A stretch of 64,000 nt of DNA from Diphasiastrum complanatum (GCA_029204225.1 CM055107.1:22758178-22822177); one strand, 5' to 3'. Counted from the stretch's first letter, positions 15,001-24,440 are shown. Notes: generated from the letters alone by a model not told the origin. Made by a program: numbers and translations.

Positions 15001-15521
15001 TAGTTGCAGCAACAGGTGATCGACACAACTAATTGCCTGCAATGTGCAGCTTCGTCTTCGCATTCAGGGAACGCTCATTTAGATTAGCAAGGGCCACAAG
15101 TTTATATATGCTCATAAGAAGACATACATAGAAGAGAAAGTATCAAAACTACAAGCATCACTCACTCGTATAATCCTGGATTAACTTGAATGACAATGGG
15201 CTGAGTGTTTTCGTCCGGAATTGCATCTATGGCTGCTTGCACTGTTGTGAAATTGCCGCATCCAGTCTGATCCACGATGATTGTGGTTACTGAGGGCGTG
15301 ATAATATTGTCGATGGGCACCGGTGAGTCCAGGCTAAGAATGTTCTGGTATTTTGCCAAGGCACGAGACTGCATAAATATCATTCTGTTATCCTTGATGA
15401 GATTGTTCAAAGGCTCAAGAGCTGATAAGATGACGTTGAGTGGAGCAAAAGCCTCAGATTGTACGGCTACTATAAGTAAACATGGAAGACATAAAAACAC
15501 TAGTGCCTTTGCGAGGTCCAT
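1342..15521 (-). CDS. PME: Pectinesterase (pectin methylesterase), 5 exons, intact
   Basis: Cell-wall pectin methylesterase: removes methyl groups from homogalacturonan, releasing methanol and acidic pectin. Exons by eye: 15521-15166, 2787-2619, 2466-2260, 2128-1878 and 1543-1342, all with GT donors and AG acceptors and consistent phases. The product is about 394 residues. Residues 1 to about 23 form a hydrophobic signal peptide, so it is secreted. There is no N-terminal inhibitor (PRO) domain, so it is a short type like Arabidopsis PME53. All five family signatures are present: GLYEE, QAVAL, QDTL, DFIFG and YLGRAW. These include the catalytic Gln, two Asp and Arg. The C-terminus carries [13 protein letters not shown] and FIDGDQW. 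The ATG at 15521 is the only Met ahead of the signal peptide. The oddity is intron 1, 12,378 bp and full of retrotransposon remnants. The exon 4 donor (GTCAGT) was chosen because it keeps the frame. Confidence 0.9.
1878..2128 (-). CDS. PME: Pectinesterase exon 4
   Basis: 251 nt. It begins DCQLHSIAK after TTTGCAG and carries [19 protein letters not shown] and [12 protein letters not shown] (substrate-binding Arg), then [16 protein letters not shown]. The donor used here is AGCTT|GTCAGT at 1877-1876. It is the only nearby GT that keeps frame with exon 5 and gives SNKSLTVFYGQY. Confidence 0.85.
2260..2466 (-). CDS. PME: Pectinesterase exon 3 (catalytic core)
   Basis: 207 nt, phase 0 at both ends. 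It encodes [41 protein letters not shown] and [14 protein letters not shown]. It therefore holds the catalytic Gln of GDQAAFY, the Gln and Asp of VQDTL and the Asp of DFIFG. Donor is GAG|GTATGC; acceptor is TTCAG|AATACA. Intron 2 is 152 bp and intron 3 is 131 bp, ordinary sizes next to intron 1. Confidence 0.9.
2619..2787 (-). CDS. PME: Pectinesterase exon 2
   Basis: 169 nt. The acceptor ATACAG|GGAAAA joins exon 1 to give [19 protein letters not shown]. It ends ARNISFW with donor TTTTGG|GTAATT. The [12 protein letters not shown] segment is standard pectinesterase sequence. It is separated from exon 1 by the giant intron. Confidence 0.88.
3690..5315 (+). pseudogene. Ty1/copia pol remnant (RT and RNase H), in pectinesterase intron 1
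   Basis: Decayed 3' half of a copia polyprotein, antisense to the host gene. From about 3690 it reads [12 protein letters not shown] (pre-RT linker), then [51 protein letters not shown] (RT active site), [17 protein letters not shown] and a damaged RNase H end with FTKALS-type sequence. Many stops and small indels. It ends at an ATTAAGGGGGAG polypurine tract (5304-5315). It is the same lineage as the large copia at 27.9-41.9 kb, with near-parallel RT wording. Confidence 0.85.
5316..5700 (+). mobile_element. Probable start of a copia 3' LTR
   Basis: TGTTTGATTTC follows the polypurine tract directly, as an LTR start should. I cannot place the right end, and no matching 5' LTR is visible, so the extent is approximate. 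Confidence 0.4.
5980..6798 (+). pseudogene. Chimeric copia ORF: Gag N-terminus fused to integrase C-terminal half
   Basis: A 272-residue open frame from the ATG at 5980. Residues 1 to about 44 are a copia Gag start ([29 protein letters not shown]). After a short ENEELSTKF stretch the frame continues as the second half of integrase: [68 protein letters not shown] and SKDVIFEEE. The rest of Gag, the protease, the integrase core and the RT are missing. The internal deletion kept the frame with no stop. It sits in pectinesterase intron 1, antisense to the gene. Most likely a deletion derivative; a domesticated protein is possible but unsupported. Confidence 0.75.
6799..8539. other. Intron sequence without recognisable genes
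   Basis: AT-rich part of pectinesterase intron 1. Two short open frames (7371-7565, 7495-7713) match nothing I know. Probably old retroelement 3' ends and LTR debris. Confidence 0.4.
8540..8810 (-). pseudogene. Copia RNase H fragment (minus strand)
   Basis: The minus-strand translation gives [33 protein letters not shown], a stop, then [12 protein letters not shown] and IAKK. This matches the end of copia RNase H (the SSTEAEYRA and CDNQSAIQLA signatures). Stops interrupt it. It has the same orientation as the surrounding pectinesterase gene. Confidence 0.7.
8811..12011. other. Intron sequence, no confident genes
   Basis: Remainder of the central intron. The minus-strand frame at 11095-11367 (90 codons, containing [17 protein letters not shown] and MWARKAKKS) is open, and its frame has sensible-looking upstream residues, but I do not recognise it. 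Nothing else supported. Confidence 0.35.
12012..12068. repeat. (GA)n microsatellite
   Basis: About 28 GA units in pectinesterase intron 1, the second long GA tract of this gene. Confidence 0.95.
12545..14890 (+). pseudogene. Ty1/copia pol remnant (protease to RT), interrupted by a TRIM-like fragment
   Basis: Decayed copia element in pectinesterase intron 1, antisense to the gene. The protease signature reads [10 protein letters not shown], so the catalytic Asp of DSGA is Gly. Next comes the pre-integrase domain ([11 protein letters not shown]), a foreign insert (13069-13413), then integrase resuming at [46 protein letters not shown], the linker [16 protein letters not shown], and RT ([38 protein letters not shown]). 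RT degenerates after YMMQPEGF. The integrase core between HLN and TPQHNG is absent. No LTRs recognised. Confidence 0.85.
13069..13413 (+). mobile_element. TRIM-like mini LTR retrotransposon, 5'-truncated
   Basis: Lies inside the copia integrase region. 13069-13086 is the tail of a 5' LTR. It is followed with no gap by TGGTATCAGAGC (13087-13098), the primer binding site for plant initiator tRNA-Met, then about 30 bp, then the polypurine tract GAGTGGGGG (13130-13138). A 275-bp LTR follows at 13139-13413, beginning TGTTGAGG and ending TTTACA. The LTR's last 18 bp repeat the truncated 5' LTR tail exactly. The whole internal domain is 52 bp with no coding capacity, as in TRIM/SMART elements. A TATA box (TATATAAG, 13258) lies in the LTR. 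I saw no 5S-like block, so it does not look like Cassandra. Confidence 0.75.
14891..15160. other. 5' end of pectinesterase intron 1
   Basis: Non-coding. It lies between the copia 3' end and the exon 1 donor. Nothing recognised. Confidence 0.5.
15166..15521 (-). CDS. PME: Pectinesterase exon 1 (signal peptide and N-terminus)
   Basis: The first coding exon is 356 nt: 118 codons plus 2 nt. It begins [20 protein letters not shown], a typical secretion signal, and ends in the conserved GxYxE motif (GLYE). The donor is GA|GTGAGT, and the split codon is completed by exon 2. Reading past 15166 meets a stop at once, which supports the splice site. Confidence 0.9.
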
Positions 15522-15535
15522 GGTGTTTTGTATGC

Positions 15536-15537
<2 letters not shown>

Positions 15538-15598
<61 letters not shown>
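15538..15598. repeat. (GA)n / (CT)n microsatellite in the pectinesterase leader
   Basis: About 30 uninterrupted GA units, 17 nt upstream of the pectinesterase ATG. In the gene's sense strand this is (CT)30. Plant 5' leaders often carry CT tracts, and GAGA-type factors can bind such DNA. Length here is likely polymorphic. Confidence 0.95.
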
Positions 15599-15601
<3 letters not shown>

Positions 15602-15626
15602 TTAGCTAACCATTGCCATGTAGCTA

Positions 15627-15633
15627 CTTATAT
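15627..15633 (-). promoter_or_regulatory. Putative TATA box of the pectinesterase gene
   Basis: GATATAAG on the minus strand, about 107 nt upstream of the ATG and about 30 nt ahead of the pyrimidine tract. A start site near 15600 would give a leader of about 80 nt consisting mostly of CT repeats. Position and motif only. Confidence 0.45.
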
Positions 15634-15639
15634 CAAAGC

Positions 15640-16849
15640 AGTACTCGAGGTTGCAACAATCTTGTACTCGACGTTGCAACAATCTTACGCACGATATAAG
15701 GACAGGTGTTTGTCCAATACAATAGAAAAAGATATGCGAGCTCAACGTTAAGGTGTTTGCTCCGAGGTGAGTCTGCCTGTAAAACAGAAAAGTCAAGTCA
15801 AATCTGATTCCTGCAAGTAGCTGGTGTCTTGCAGCCATAGCAAATTGTATATCAGATTATTAAAATTCAGCAATATCGGGAAAAACCCATCTCCAACGAC
15901 TTACTACTGGTTACAACGGGTGGACATTCCAACACTTGCGTGTTGTGTCAAGAAAGTTTGTTAGAGGCAGTAGCAGCGTTCACATCAACCGCCCTGGTAT
16001 CTGCAAACCAACTCCATGGCTGCCATGACAAGCATCACTCCATGGCTGCCATGATAAGCATTGTTTATTGCTTTGAATGCAAGGAGTGAGCATTTCTTCT
16101 CATTCCCAACATTTGATCGGAAGTCATCGGGCTGGCAGCTCGCTAGCCGTGGATTGCTGAGCAAAGGGGGTCTTCCCCTGACGGGCTGAGTATTTTCTTT
16201 TATGGCATATGACACTACCTTTGCATAGAAGGTAACAAATCCTGAAATTCTTTGGGGATGATGGTATGAAATTCTGGTGGGCAAGGTTTACGAAGTCTTA
16301 TTAAAACATTGAATGTCGTGCTATGCTTCAAAGACATGGCCACAAATTTTTGAATAAAAAGTCACAAGTGTGGTTGTTTAAGATTATATTCAAAGTAAAA
16401 ACCTATTTTCGAATTTATGTTGGAATCGTGACATAATGGTTAGCATTTCCTTTATTATCTTAAGGATTCAGCTCTATCTCAAATTAAAGAGTGTGCATGA
16501 ATAAATATATGACAACAATAATTTATGGCAGCATCATCGATGGAGGAAGGAGGATGGAGGGAGCGGCGCAACATCGATGGAGGGCGATGGAGAGAGCAAG
16601 GCGCACCACCGAAGGAGAGTGCACCCGGGGGTAGTGTGACAGTTTAGGTAGGTGCACCGGGAGATAGTGTGACAGGTTAGGTAGGTACTTGGACACTGGT
16701 TAGGTAGGTAGTATACACACATATTTATATATATATATAGATATAGATATCTATATTCTTGTAAATGGGTCTCTTGTCACTTTGGATAGAGAACTATTTC
16801 AATTACACGCCGAAAACAACTGAAACAACAATTAAATTTTTTTGTTCCT
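15640..16849. repeat. Upstream region with short tandem duplications
   Basis: Pectinesterase upstream sequence. It contains a 25-26 bp tandem duplication at about 16010-16062 (ACTCCATGGCTGCCATGA repeated) and three copies of a GTGACAGGTTAGGTAGGT-like unit at about 16630-16712. No gene recognised. Confidence 0.6.
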
Positions 16850-17490
16850 TTTTATTGATGGGTCTCTACCCACCGCGGCGGGCCATCAAAATTTTGTTTT
16901 TTGACACCTATCGCGGCGGGCCAATCAAAAATGTTTTGTCTTTTTTATGGGTCTCCACCTGTCACGATGGGTAGAATCCCATCAGAATTCATTTTTTATG
17001 GGTCCTAAACCCTAAACCCATGAATTTTTTTTATGGGTCTTTATCCGCCGCGGCGGGACCCATTAGAATTTTTTTTTTGATGGATAAACCTTAAACCCAT
17101 TAAACTTTTTTTTGTTTTTTGATGGGTCTCCACCATCATCAACCACATCTCTCTTCAAGAAAAAAGAAATTGTTAGTAAAATTAATACAAATGTCCAAAT
17201 CTATATATATAAAGATATTTAAATAATGAAATAGAAATTAATAAAAAGAACTCATAGAAGAGAATTCTTAAAATCATTAAAAAACTGGATAATACCCAAA
17301 TAAATAAATAAAATTCTACTACGGCGGTTGAAAACCCAAAAAAAATAAAATTCCGCTGCCCGCCACGAGAGGTGACCCATCAAAAAGAAAAATTCTACTA
17401 AATCTTCACAATAGAATTTTTTTTTATGGGTCACCGCTGCGGTAGGTGGTGACCAACAAAAAAAAAAATTCTGATGAGTCTGTCGTGGTG
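16850..17490. repeat. Tandem units with a GC-rich palindromic core
   Basis: Degenerate units of about 45 bp: ATGGGTCTCCACC, a core such as CCGCGGCGGG or CCGCCGCGGCGGGA, then CCATCAAAATT followed by a T-run. At least five units run in one orientation (16857-17130). Two or more inverted units follow at about 17355-17480 (CCCGCCACGAGAGGTGACCC; GGGTCACCGCTGCGGT). Some units have lost the core and read AAACCCTAAACCC. Confidence 0.7.
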
Positions 17491-17589
17491 GGTAAATCCT
17501 AGATAATGAAAAATGGACCAAATAATAGAAAAAATACCAAAAAATTATAGGATTCATTTAATAAACATATTAGCATTTATATATATTTT

Positions 17590-20354
17590 TTGTTATTTTT
17601 AATTACGTTTGAGGCCACAACACCACCCATTCAAAAACCACAAAAACCTCGGTTACAAAAAAATAACATTCTTGATGCAAAATTAATCGAGCGACAAAAA
17701 CAGATGAGTGCGAAGCTTAAACAACCAATCAAACCTTTGTCAGAGGGGACAGACAACAAACACTCCGACAAAGCTTCCACGTCTGGTAAAGAATCACCTC
17801 AAATGATTCCTAAAGTCCCAGAACATTTTGTGGACCCACCTTTCGATCTTCCACAGAAGTTCAAAGACTTTACACTGGATGACGTTGTTATCCAGTTATC
17901 GCAGCCACATCGGGAACCTACACCAAGTTCCAATTCCTTTGAAGGACCCCACTAAGACAATTCCACTAAACCTTAAAGATCGTGATGAGGACATAGATCG
18001 AATAGTTCATGTTGGTGCACATTTGTCATCAATCCAACTGTCTGATCTAGAGATTTTATTACGCAAATACAGGGATGTATTTGCATGGAATTATACCGAG
18101 ATGAAAGGAATCCCCCCTGAACTAGTAGTACATCAGATTCCTCTAGAAGACAATGCTAAGCCTGTTAGGGCTAAACCTTACCGCAATAACCCAGTCTATC
18201 GTGAGAGGATCGACGAAGATATTAAGAAATTGCTGGATGTTGGCTTCATTTATGAAGTCCAACATACTGATTGGGTATCACTCATTGTGGTTGTACCCAA
18301 GAAAAACGACAAGCTTCGTATATGTGTTGACCTCAAGAACCTTAATGCGGTTACGAAGAAAGACCATTTTCCCTTGCCCCTAACGAACCAAATATTAGAG
18401 GAAATGGCAGGAGCTGAAGCTTTCTGCTTCTTGGATGGGTTCAACGGCTATGTCCTTGTTCAAATAGCCCTTGAAGATAAACATAAAATGGCTTTTGCCA
18501 TAGAGAGCAGCGTTTACGCTTATAACGTTATGCCTTTTGGCTTATGTAATGTCCCCTCAACATTCCAAGGGGTCATGCAAATGGCCTTTCAAGATCTGTT
18601 ACATCGGGTCATGGAGATATATCTCGACGATCTAGGTGTACATTCTTCCGCTACTACGCACCTAGACGCCTTGGAGAAAATCTTCATTCGCTGTCGTAGG
18701 TTCGGCATCTCACTAAACCCTGATAAATGCCAAATATGGGTCACCCACGGGGTTGTACTCGGGCATATAATATCAAAGGACGGTATTTCTACCGACCCGT
18801 CAAAAATCAAGATTATCGTGGACATGCCCCTACCTGCAACAATGAAGGAAGTATATGTCTTCCTCGATCATACCAACTACTATCGCATCTTTATAATCGA
18901 CTATGCCGGCAAGGCACGTCTCATTTATTTAGTTGTGGTAGATCTTTGCTGGACCGAAGAACGAATTAAGGCCTTTGAGGAGTTGAAGACAGCACTCACA
19001 ATGGCTCCCATACTCCGCTCGCCAGATTAAACGAAAGAATTCCATGTGCATACTGACGCAAGTAAGTATGCCATTGGGGGTCTTCTTGCACAACCGGGCG
19101 AGTATGGCAAGGACTTATAGTACAACGGAAAAAAGATTTTTTTTAATAAAAGCAGCGCCCTTTCAGTTAACTGCGAGACAACTTTACAAAAGGGGTGTTG
19201 ACGGCATTATTTGATGATGTGCTTATGAATCTGAGATACGACCGATAATATCTCAGGCTCATGAGGGCATTGGAGGTGGCCACTTTTCTGCTGAAGCCAC
19301 AACGAAGTTTATCCTTCGAGCAGGATTGTGGTGGCCATCTTTGTTTAAAGACATGTTTGTTGTCATTAAAGCATGTGATGTCTGTCAAAGAGCAAAGAAA
19401 AATACCAAAGCAGACTTCACACCATTGACTCCCACTATAGAAGGCGAAGCCTTCCATAAGTGGGGGATTGACTTTGTTGGACCCATCAGTCCAGCAGCGA
19501 AACATACCGAAGCTCGATACATCCTCATAGCCACATATTACGCCACTAAGCGGGTAGAGGCCCGAGCAACGAAGGACGCCAACGCAAAAACAGTTGCACG
19601 TTTTCTTTACGAAAACATTATTACCCATTTTGGCTGTCCCATTGAGCTTGTTAGTGATCGTGGCACGCATTTTTTAAATGTTGTCGTTGATAATCTCCTA
19701 CACCATTACCTTGTCATTCACAGAAAAAGTTCATCGTAATATCCTAGGTGTAATGGCTAGGCTAAATCAACTAACAAGACGATCTGTAAAATTCTAACCA
19801 AGATAGTTGAAACCAGTCGCTCTGATTGGGAAACAAAACTTTTCTCAGCTATCTGGGCTTACCGCACCAACCCGATGAAAGCCACTGGGTGGGTAACCCC
19901 TTTCCACTTAGTATGTGGTCAAGAAGTGGTGATGCCCGTAGAATTCTTAGTATCTTCGCTAAGAGTTACAGAGGCTTTTTCAACAGATCTCTATGAAAAG
20001 GCTTCAATCGAACAACAAGTCAAAACCAGGCTATTTGCATTAGCCCAGTTATGCAAGACAAGACTAATATCTTATCATGCACAACTAGTTAACAAACGAC
20101 GCCAAAAAGCTTGGCATGACCGTCACCTGCACAATAAAGATCTACATTTAGGTGACCTAGTACTTCTTTATACATCAAAGAAGCACCCTGGCAAGTTGAA
20201 GTTCAGAAGTGAAGGGCCATACGTTATTAACAAAATATTTCCTAATGGTGCAGTCCAGTTACAAACACTTGACGGGACACTCCTAGACACTGTCGTAAAC
20301 GGTGGTCGTCTATGGCGGTACTACAAAGAGTTGTTCTTTGTTGACCCAATCTAG
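17590..20354 (+). pseudogene. Ty3/gypsy pol: RT, broken RNase H, integrase (OTA/Tat-Athila-like)
   Basis: Starts with a pre-RT linker (17590-17955), frameshifts near 17950, then runs to 19030. The RT carries LRICVDLKNLNAVTKKDHFPL, FLDGFNGY, VMPFGLCNVPSTFQ, the active site YLDDLG and VLGHIISKDG. RNase H keeps its first catalytic Asp (HTDASKYAIGG, near 19045) and then breaks off at a deletion. Integrase resumes with an HHCC finger (AHEGIGGGH, CDVCQR), first Asp (WGIDFVGPIS) and second Asp (VSDRGTHF). The Glu region is damaged. The C-terminus (19875-20354) has the GPY/F module (EGPYVINKIFPNGAVQL) and no chromodomain. RT wording is closest to the non-chromodomain clade. Several stops, so inactive. 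Confidence 0.85.
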
Positions 20355-20738
20355 GATCTTTTCCCTTGATGAAAAAAAAAAAGTGTTTTTAATGTTATTT
20401 TATTCCTTTCCTTGTACATCTCGCCTATTGTTCACCTCGTCCCTTGTTTATACTTCATATCATTACTTATGTACATTCTATGCATTTTTTTTCTTTTTTT
20501 CTTCTGCTCATACTCATGGGTCATGGGTGTTCTAGATCAACAACTAATAGGCTACACCTTAGGAAATCATTCTCACACTTTGGCCACCTCATCTCTGTCT
20601 CACTGGTATCTCGGGGTAACCAACATTCTTGGAGATACACCTCTTTTATAAGAACTTCTACTCTGAGCTACAGTCCTATTTTCCTTGAAGTTCTTCACTA
20701 ACATCAAACAGATCCATTTATGCATCATGAGATTTTTC
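20355..20738. other. Non-coding spacer after gypsy pol
   Basis: T-rich sequence with no supported feature. It leads into the minisatellite. Confidence 0.4.
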
Positions 20739-21033
20739 TCAAATCTCGACCGAAGCAGCTTTGTCAAATCTCAACTGAGCAGTTCCTTCATATCTCGACC
20801 AGAGCCTTCCTTCAGATCTTGACCGAAGCAGTTCCTTCAAATCTCGACCGAGCAGTTCCTTCAGATCTCGACCGGAGCCTTCCTTCAGATCTCGTCCGAA
20901 GCAGTTCCTTCAAATCTCGACCAAGCAGTTCCTTCAAATCTCGACCAGAGTGGTTCTATCAAATCGCGACTGAAGCAGTTCTTTCAAATCTCAACCGGAA
21001 CAGTCATTTCAAATTTCGACCGGACGACATACA
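20739..21033 (+). repeat. 24-25 bp minisatellite, about 12 copies
   Basis: Units of the form TCAAATCTCGACCGAAGCAG plus TTCCT, alternating 24 and 25 bp with point variants (for example GAGCCTTCCT). It lies between gypsy pol and the downstream ORF. An open frame runs through it (20720-21184), but its peptide is simply the repeat. Confidence 0.85.
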
Positions 21034-21326
21034 TTCAAATTTTATGAACCGACACGTCCCATCTCCCTTGCAACCAGACGACGGCGGCAATAAACGCCCT
21101 CTCACCGAAGCCATTCGCACCTCAACAAAGTGCGAAGCTAAAGCGTTTTCTAGCGACGATCTGCGGCGATCTGCCTGCTCTTGACACCAATCCTGGTGCT
21201 CAACTGTTCAATCTGTCTGTCATCATCTTCATCATCTCACCATCGTTATCACTCCCTTATGAGCGCCATCACCGAAACCTTCAACACAAACGTCGCCGAT
21301 AGAATACCTTATATCTCAAGTTTGGC

Positions 21327-22599
21327 ATGCTGAGGGGTAGTGTCACACGAGCACTTATCACGCCACTAATATCACCACTGGCACAAGTTTTGGGGGGGAG
21401 AGGAGTGGGGATATCTAGTCCCCAAGACACGGGAGTAGCCCAACAGTCACAAGATCAACAATCACAGGCCCAACAAGTCCACATATTGGACACATCTCAA
21501 TATTTTGATGCTGCGGATCTGATGGAGATAAGCGACGACGAACCAAAAAAGGGAAAGCAGCCAGGAAGAAGTCAGACCCCTCCACCACCACCACCTCAAT
21601 CTCCACCTCCACCTCCATCTTCAGTTCTAACACCACGCCTATTTTTTGGTTTAGCCTCACCATCCCACACCCCATATTAGTACCCAACCCTCTCTAACCC
21701 TAAAAATCTCATTGAAGTAGCCAAACGCTCAATGATTGGCCTATTCGAAATGAGCTACCACATGCATTGGTTGGTGAGCCAACATCAAGTTCTAGAGAGC
21801 AAGGTCCAACATCAAGACCAAGAGATTGCGCGATATCAAAGGATGGCCAAAGAAAAAAAAAAAAGAGGCAGTAGAAAGCAGATCCGTGATGGCTAGGCAG
21901 AAATCCACCTTGGAAGAGGTCCAACAACAACTGAAGCACCAGATGGTCCAAATCGACCAAGTACGAGATGGATCGTCGAGTGCAATGACAGTCAATGCTC
22001 CTCCAGTCAAGCCTGAGGACATTCAAATCCAGGCCCCACAGGCCTCAGCCATCCGGATGGAGAAATACATAAGACTGATCCAAGAGCGAGAGGCCGATAA
22101 ATTTTTTTTTGAAAACATTGTTGCGAAACAAGAGAAGATCATCCTGGAGTCCCAAAAGCAGCTGGAAGAAACAACGAAGGCCCTACAACAAGTCTTGGAC
22201 AAGGTGAACCAATTATGGGACATGACGTGCAAGGCCTAAGCAGGTGCTCACGTAACGAAGCCACGGGATGATGATGGGAATGATGGATCAGGGAATCAGG
22301 ACGAGCAAACCCACCCATCAGACGGTAGCTCAGGATCGGGTGGCCAGAGAGCTAGTGCTGCTTCCATGAGCTTTCCCCGACCCCCTCCTACCTTTAACCC
22401 TTCATTCTATTCCGCATTTAATTTCTCTGAAACATTCATTCCAACTTACCCAATTCTTCCATCTCCCCTTTCTTCATCACCTCCTAGTCAAATAATGGGC
22501 CCATCAAAAGGTCCAGCTAACACCTACAAAGCCCAACGAGACGAGTTTCTCAGAAGGAAGAGAGCAGAAGAAGCTGAGAGCCGAGGAAATACTAGCTAG
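21327..22599 (+). pseudogene. Extra ORF downstream of gypsy pol: proline-rich plus coiled coil
   Basis: Best read as one damaged protein of about 420 codons. The frame from ATG 21327 holds ISDDEPKKGKQPG and a run of PPPPPPQSPPPPP, hits a TAG at about 21678, then continues in the same frame (SMIGLFEMSYHMHWLVSQHQ, QHQDQEIARYQ). A slip at an A-run near 21860 moves it to EAVESRSVMARQKSTLEEVQ and EKIILESQKQLEETTKALQQ (heptad-rich coiled coil). A TAA at about 22237 follows, then a Ser/Pro-rich end to 22599. No transmembrane segment, so not an obvious env. Tat/Athila-type plant gypsy elements often carry such extra ORFs. Function unknown. Confidence 0.55.
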
Positions 22600-22619
22600 G
22601 AAGATAGTGATTAACTATG

Positions 22620-22930
22620 TGAGCCTACATGGCATATTCCAAAGAAGGAATGACCATGTAGGAGCTAGTAACATTTTCTTGAATAGTTGTAATAAATGTA
22701 GACCCCCCTTAAAATAGTAAGAGTGAGCCACCTTTTGATGGTGACCTCTAGTAGAAGGACAAATTCGACATGTAATTTCTAATTTAGTGGAATTGCCACA
22801 TGGGCTCTACATGGGCAGCCTTCTTGCTTATTTAAGAGCCCCCCTCTCTTGTGAGAGAGCTTTTAATTGTATTTTCAAGTTCTCTTAAGCTAATAAAGAG
22901 GATTCTCCATGAGTTCTTGAAGATCACTAA
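22620..22930 (+). promoter_or_regulatory. LTR-like promoter/poly(A) region
   Basis: Contains TATTTAAG (22829-22836) followed about 60 bp later by AATAAA (22892-22897). This is the U3/R arrangement expected of a plant LTR. It directly follows the extra gypsy ORF and is probably the element's 3' LTR. I could not find a second copy or exact ends. Confidence 0.45.
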
Positions 22931-24440
22931 GCTCCTTGTTCATGGCAATGATCTTGAGTGATATTTCTATGAGCATGCTTGATTCCTTGCTTGTGGATTA
23001 ACTAGGTTCATTAGAGGAGTTCTTAATCCAAAAAAGACCCTTTGTAAAGATTCTTTTTTTATTTTTTTTAAAATTTTTCTTACACATGGACCAATCAAAA
23101 CACTCAAATTTGAATCTACGTAACGTGACTTTTTGAGTCCACATTTTGATTCCACACTAAAAATAGCATAACTTTTTAGTGGTAAGTCCAAATTTAGCGG
23201 AGTTCAGTGCATTGGAAAGCGCTCAACAAGGGCTTTCCAATGATATGTTACATGACATACTTCTAAGATATGATTAAGAAGTTATGGCAAGGTGCTATAA
23301 TATTTTAATAATATAAAAGACATCTTGAACGAATTCTTAAAGGGTCTTTTTGGAGCTCAAAACTCCCCTAATGCTTGTTTCTTGTTCTTGCTTAGTTGTG
23401 GATTAGCTTCAGTTCTTGCTTGTGGAATCTTGTAGAAATCAGCATTCAAGTAAACTATAGAGGCTAGAAATGTGGTGTAAATCTTGCATAGTCTTGACAT
23501 TCTAGTTCTTGATGTTCTTGGATAATCTAGGCATCAAGTAATGTGTGTTTCTTGATTCTTCGATTGTTAAATGCTGCTAGGAATCTTGTTTCTTGTTTCT
23601 TGAATCTTGTTCTAGTTTCAATAGCTAATCTAGTTCTTGATTGTTCTTTGATTCAGTAGTTAGTAGTACGATCGCTCTCTATGCTGAACGTTGATCTACT
23701 TGAGCTGTAAATGGTTGCATGGCTAGTGTATGCATGTAGTTGAGTATCGGATTTGAGTTACCCACTGACAGGCTGGGAAATACGTAATGCATCCTTGAAT
23801 ATTGCTTTTGCTCTATAACCGTTCTAATAAGAACAGTAATCACAAAGAACCACTAAAATCCACTATATAGAGTGGTAAATTGTAGTTGACTTCTTACATT
23901 GAATTGAACTTACATATTCATTTTAATAAAAGGATATTGAACCTCTTATGGATTGAAATTGGATGTCCTTGCTCTTCTTCCTTTCTCCATCTCTCATGCT
24001 TTATTTGGATTCTACTATTTGTTGGATTTACTAATTGTTGGGATTGAAGTTTTTTATACTTTTTGTGAGAGGGAAGATAGAGAGAAAAAAGGAAAAATTA
24101 CCGTCACTGGAGTGTGTGTTAATGGATTGTGATGTTAATCTTAGTGTTAGATGTGGATCATAAGCATGTCCTTGATTATGAACTATGCTATCGCTCTCAT
24201 GGGAACGAATCTTCTTGTGACAACAAGATAATCCTCTTCATCTCTTGATGCTTGATTGAATCTAGGTTTGAAAGTGAATAGGAAATACTCGCTACAATGC
24301 CATTTCACTTGATGCAAATGGAAGATGTGTTATGTGAAAAAAATTGACTAGATTTCTTTTGATTCATGTTATGTCCATATCCTGTATTGAGGATTCAAAA
24401 TAATCCTTGATGTGGATATTTGGTACTCCATTGTTTGGGA
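22931..24440. other. AT-rich region without recognised features
   Basis: No coding similarity or repeat structure found beyond scattered TTCTTG-rich sequence. Possibly the rest of an LTR or leader. Confidence 0.35.

Noticed and set aside
15985-16284. 99-codon minus-strand frame upstream of the pectinesterase
   Set aside because: Overlaps a 25-26 bp tandem duplication and has no recognisable domain. Nothing supports a gene.
16857-17140. Telomere-like AAACCCTAAACCC sequence as an interstitial telomere
   Set aside because: Only one or two units occur, inside degenerate 45-bp repeats; too short to support a telomeric origin.
17252-17557. 101-codon minus-strand frame in the GC-palindrome region
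   Set aside because: Arises from T/A runs and the inverted palindrome units. Phe-rich, with no domain.
20720-21184. 154-codon frame over the minisatellite
   Set aside because: The peptide is only the 24-25 bp repeat translated with frame drift.
21826-22239. Coiled-coil frame as a stand-alone host gene
   Set aside because: The frame before and after it continues as the same protein, and it lies between gypsy pol and an LTR-like region, so element-borne is simpler.
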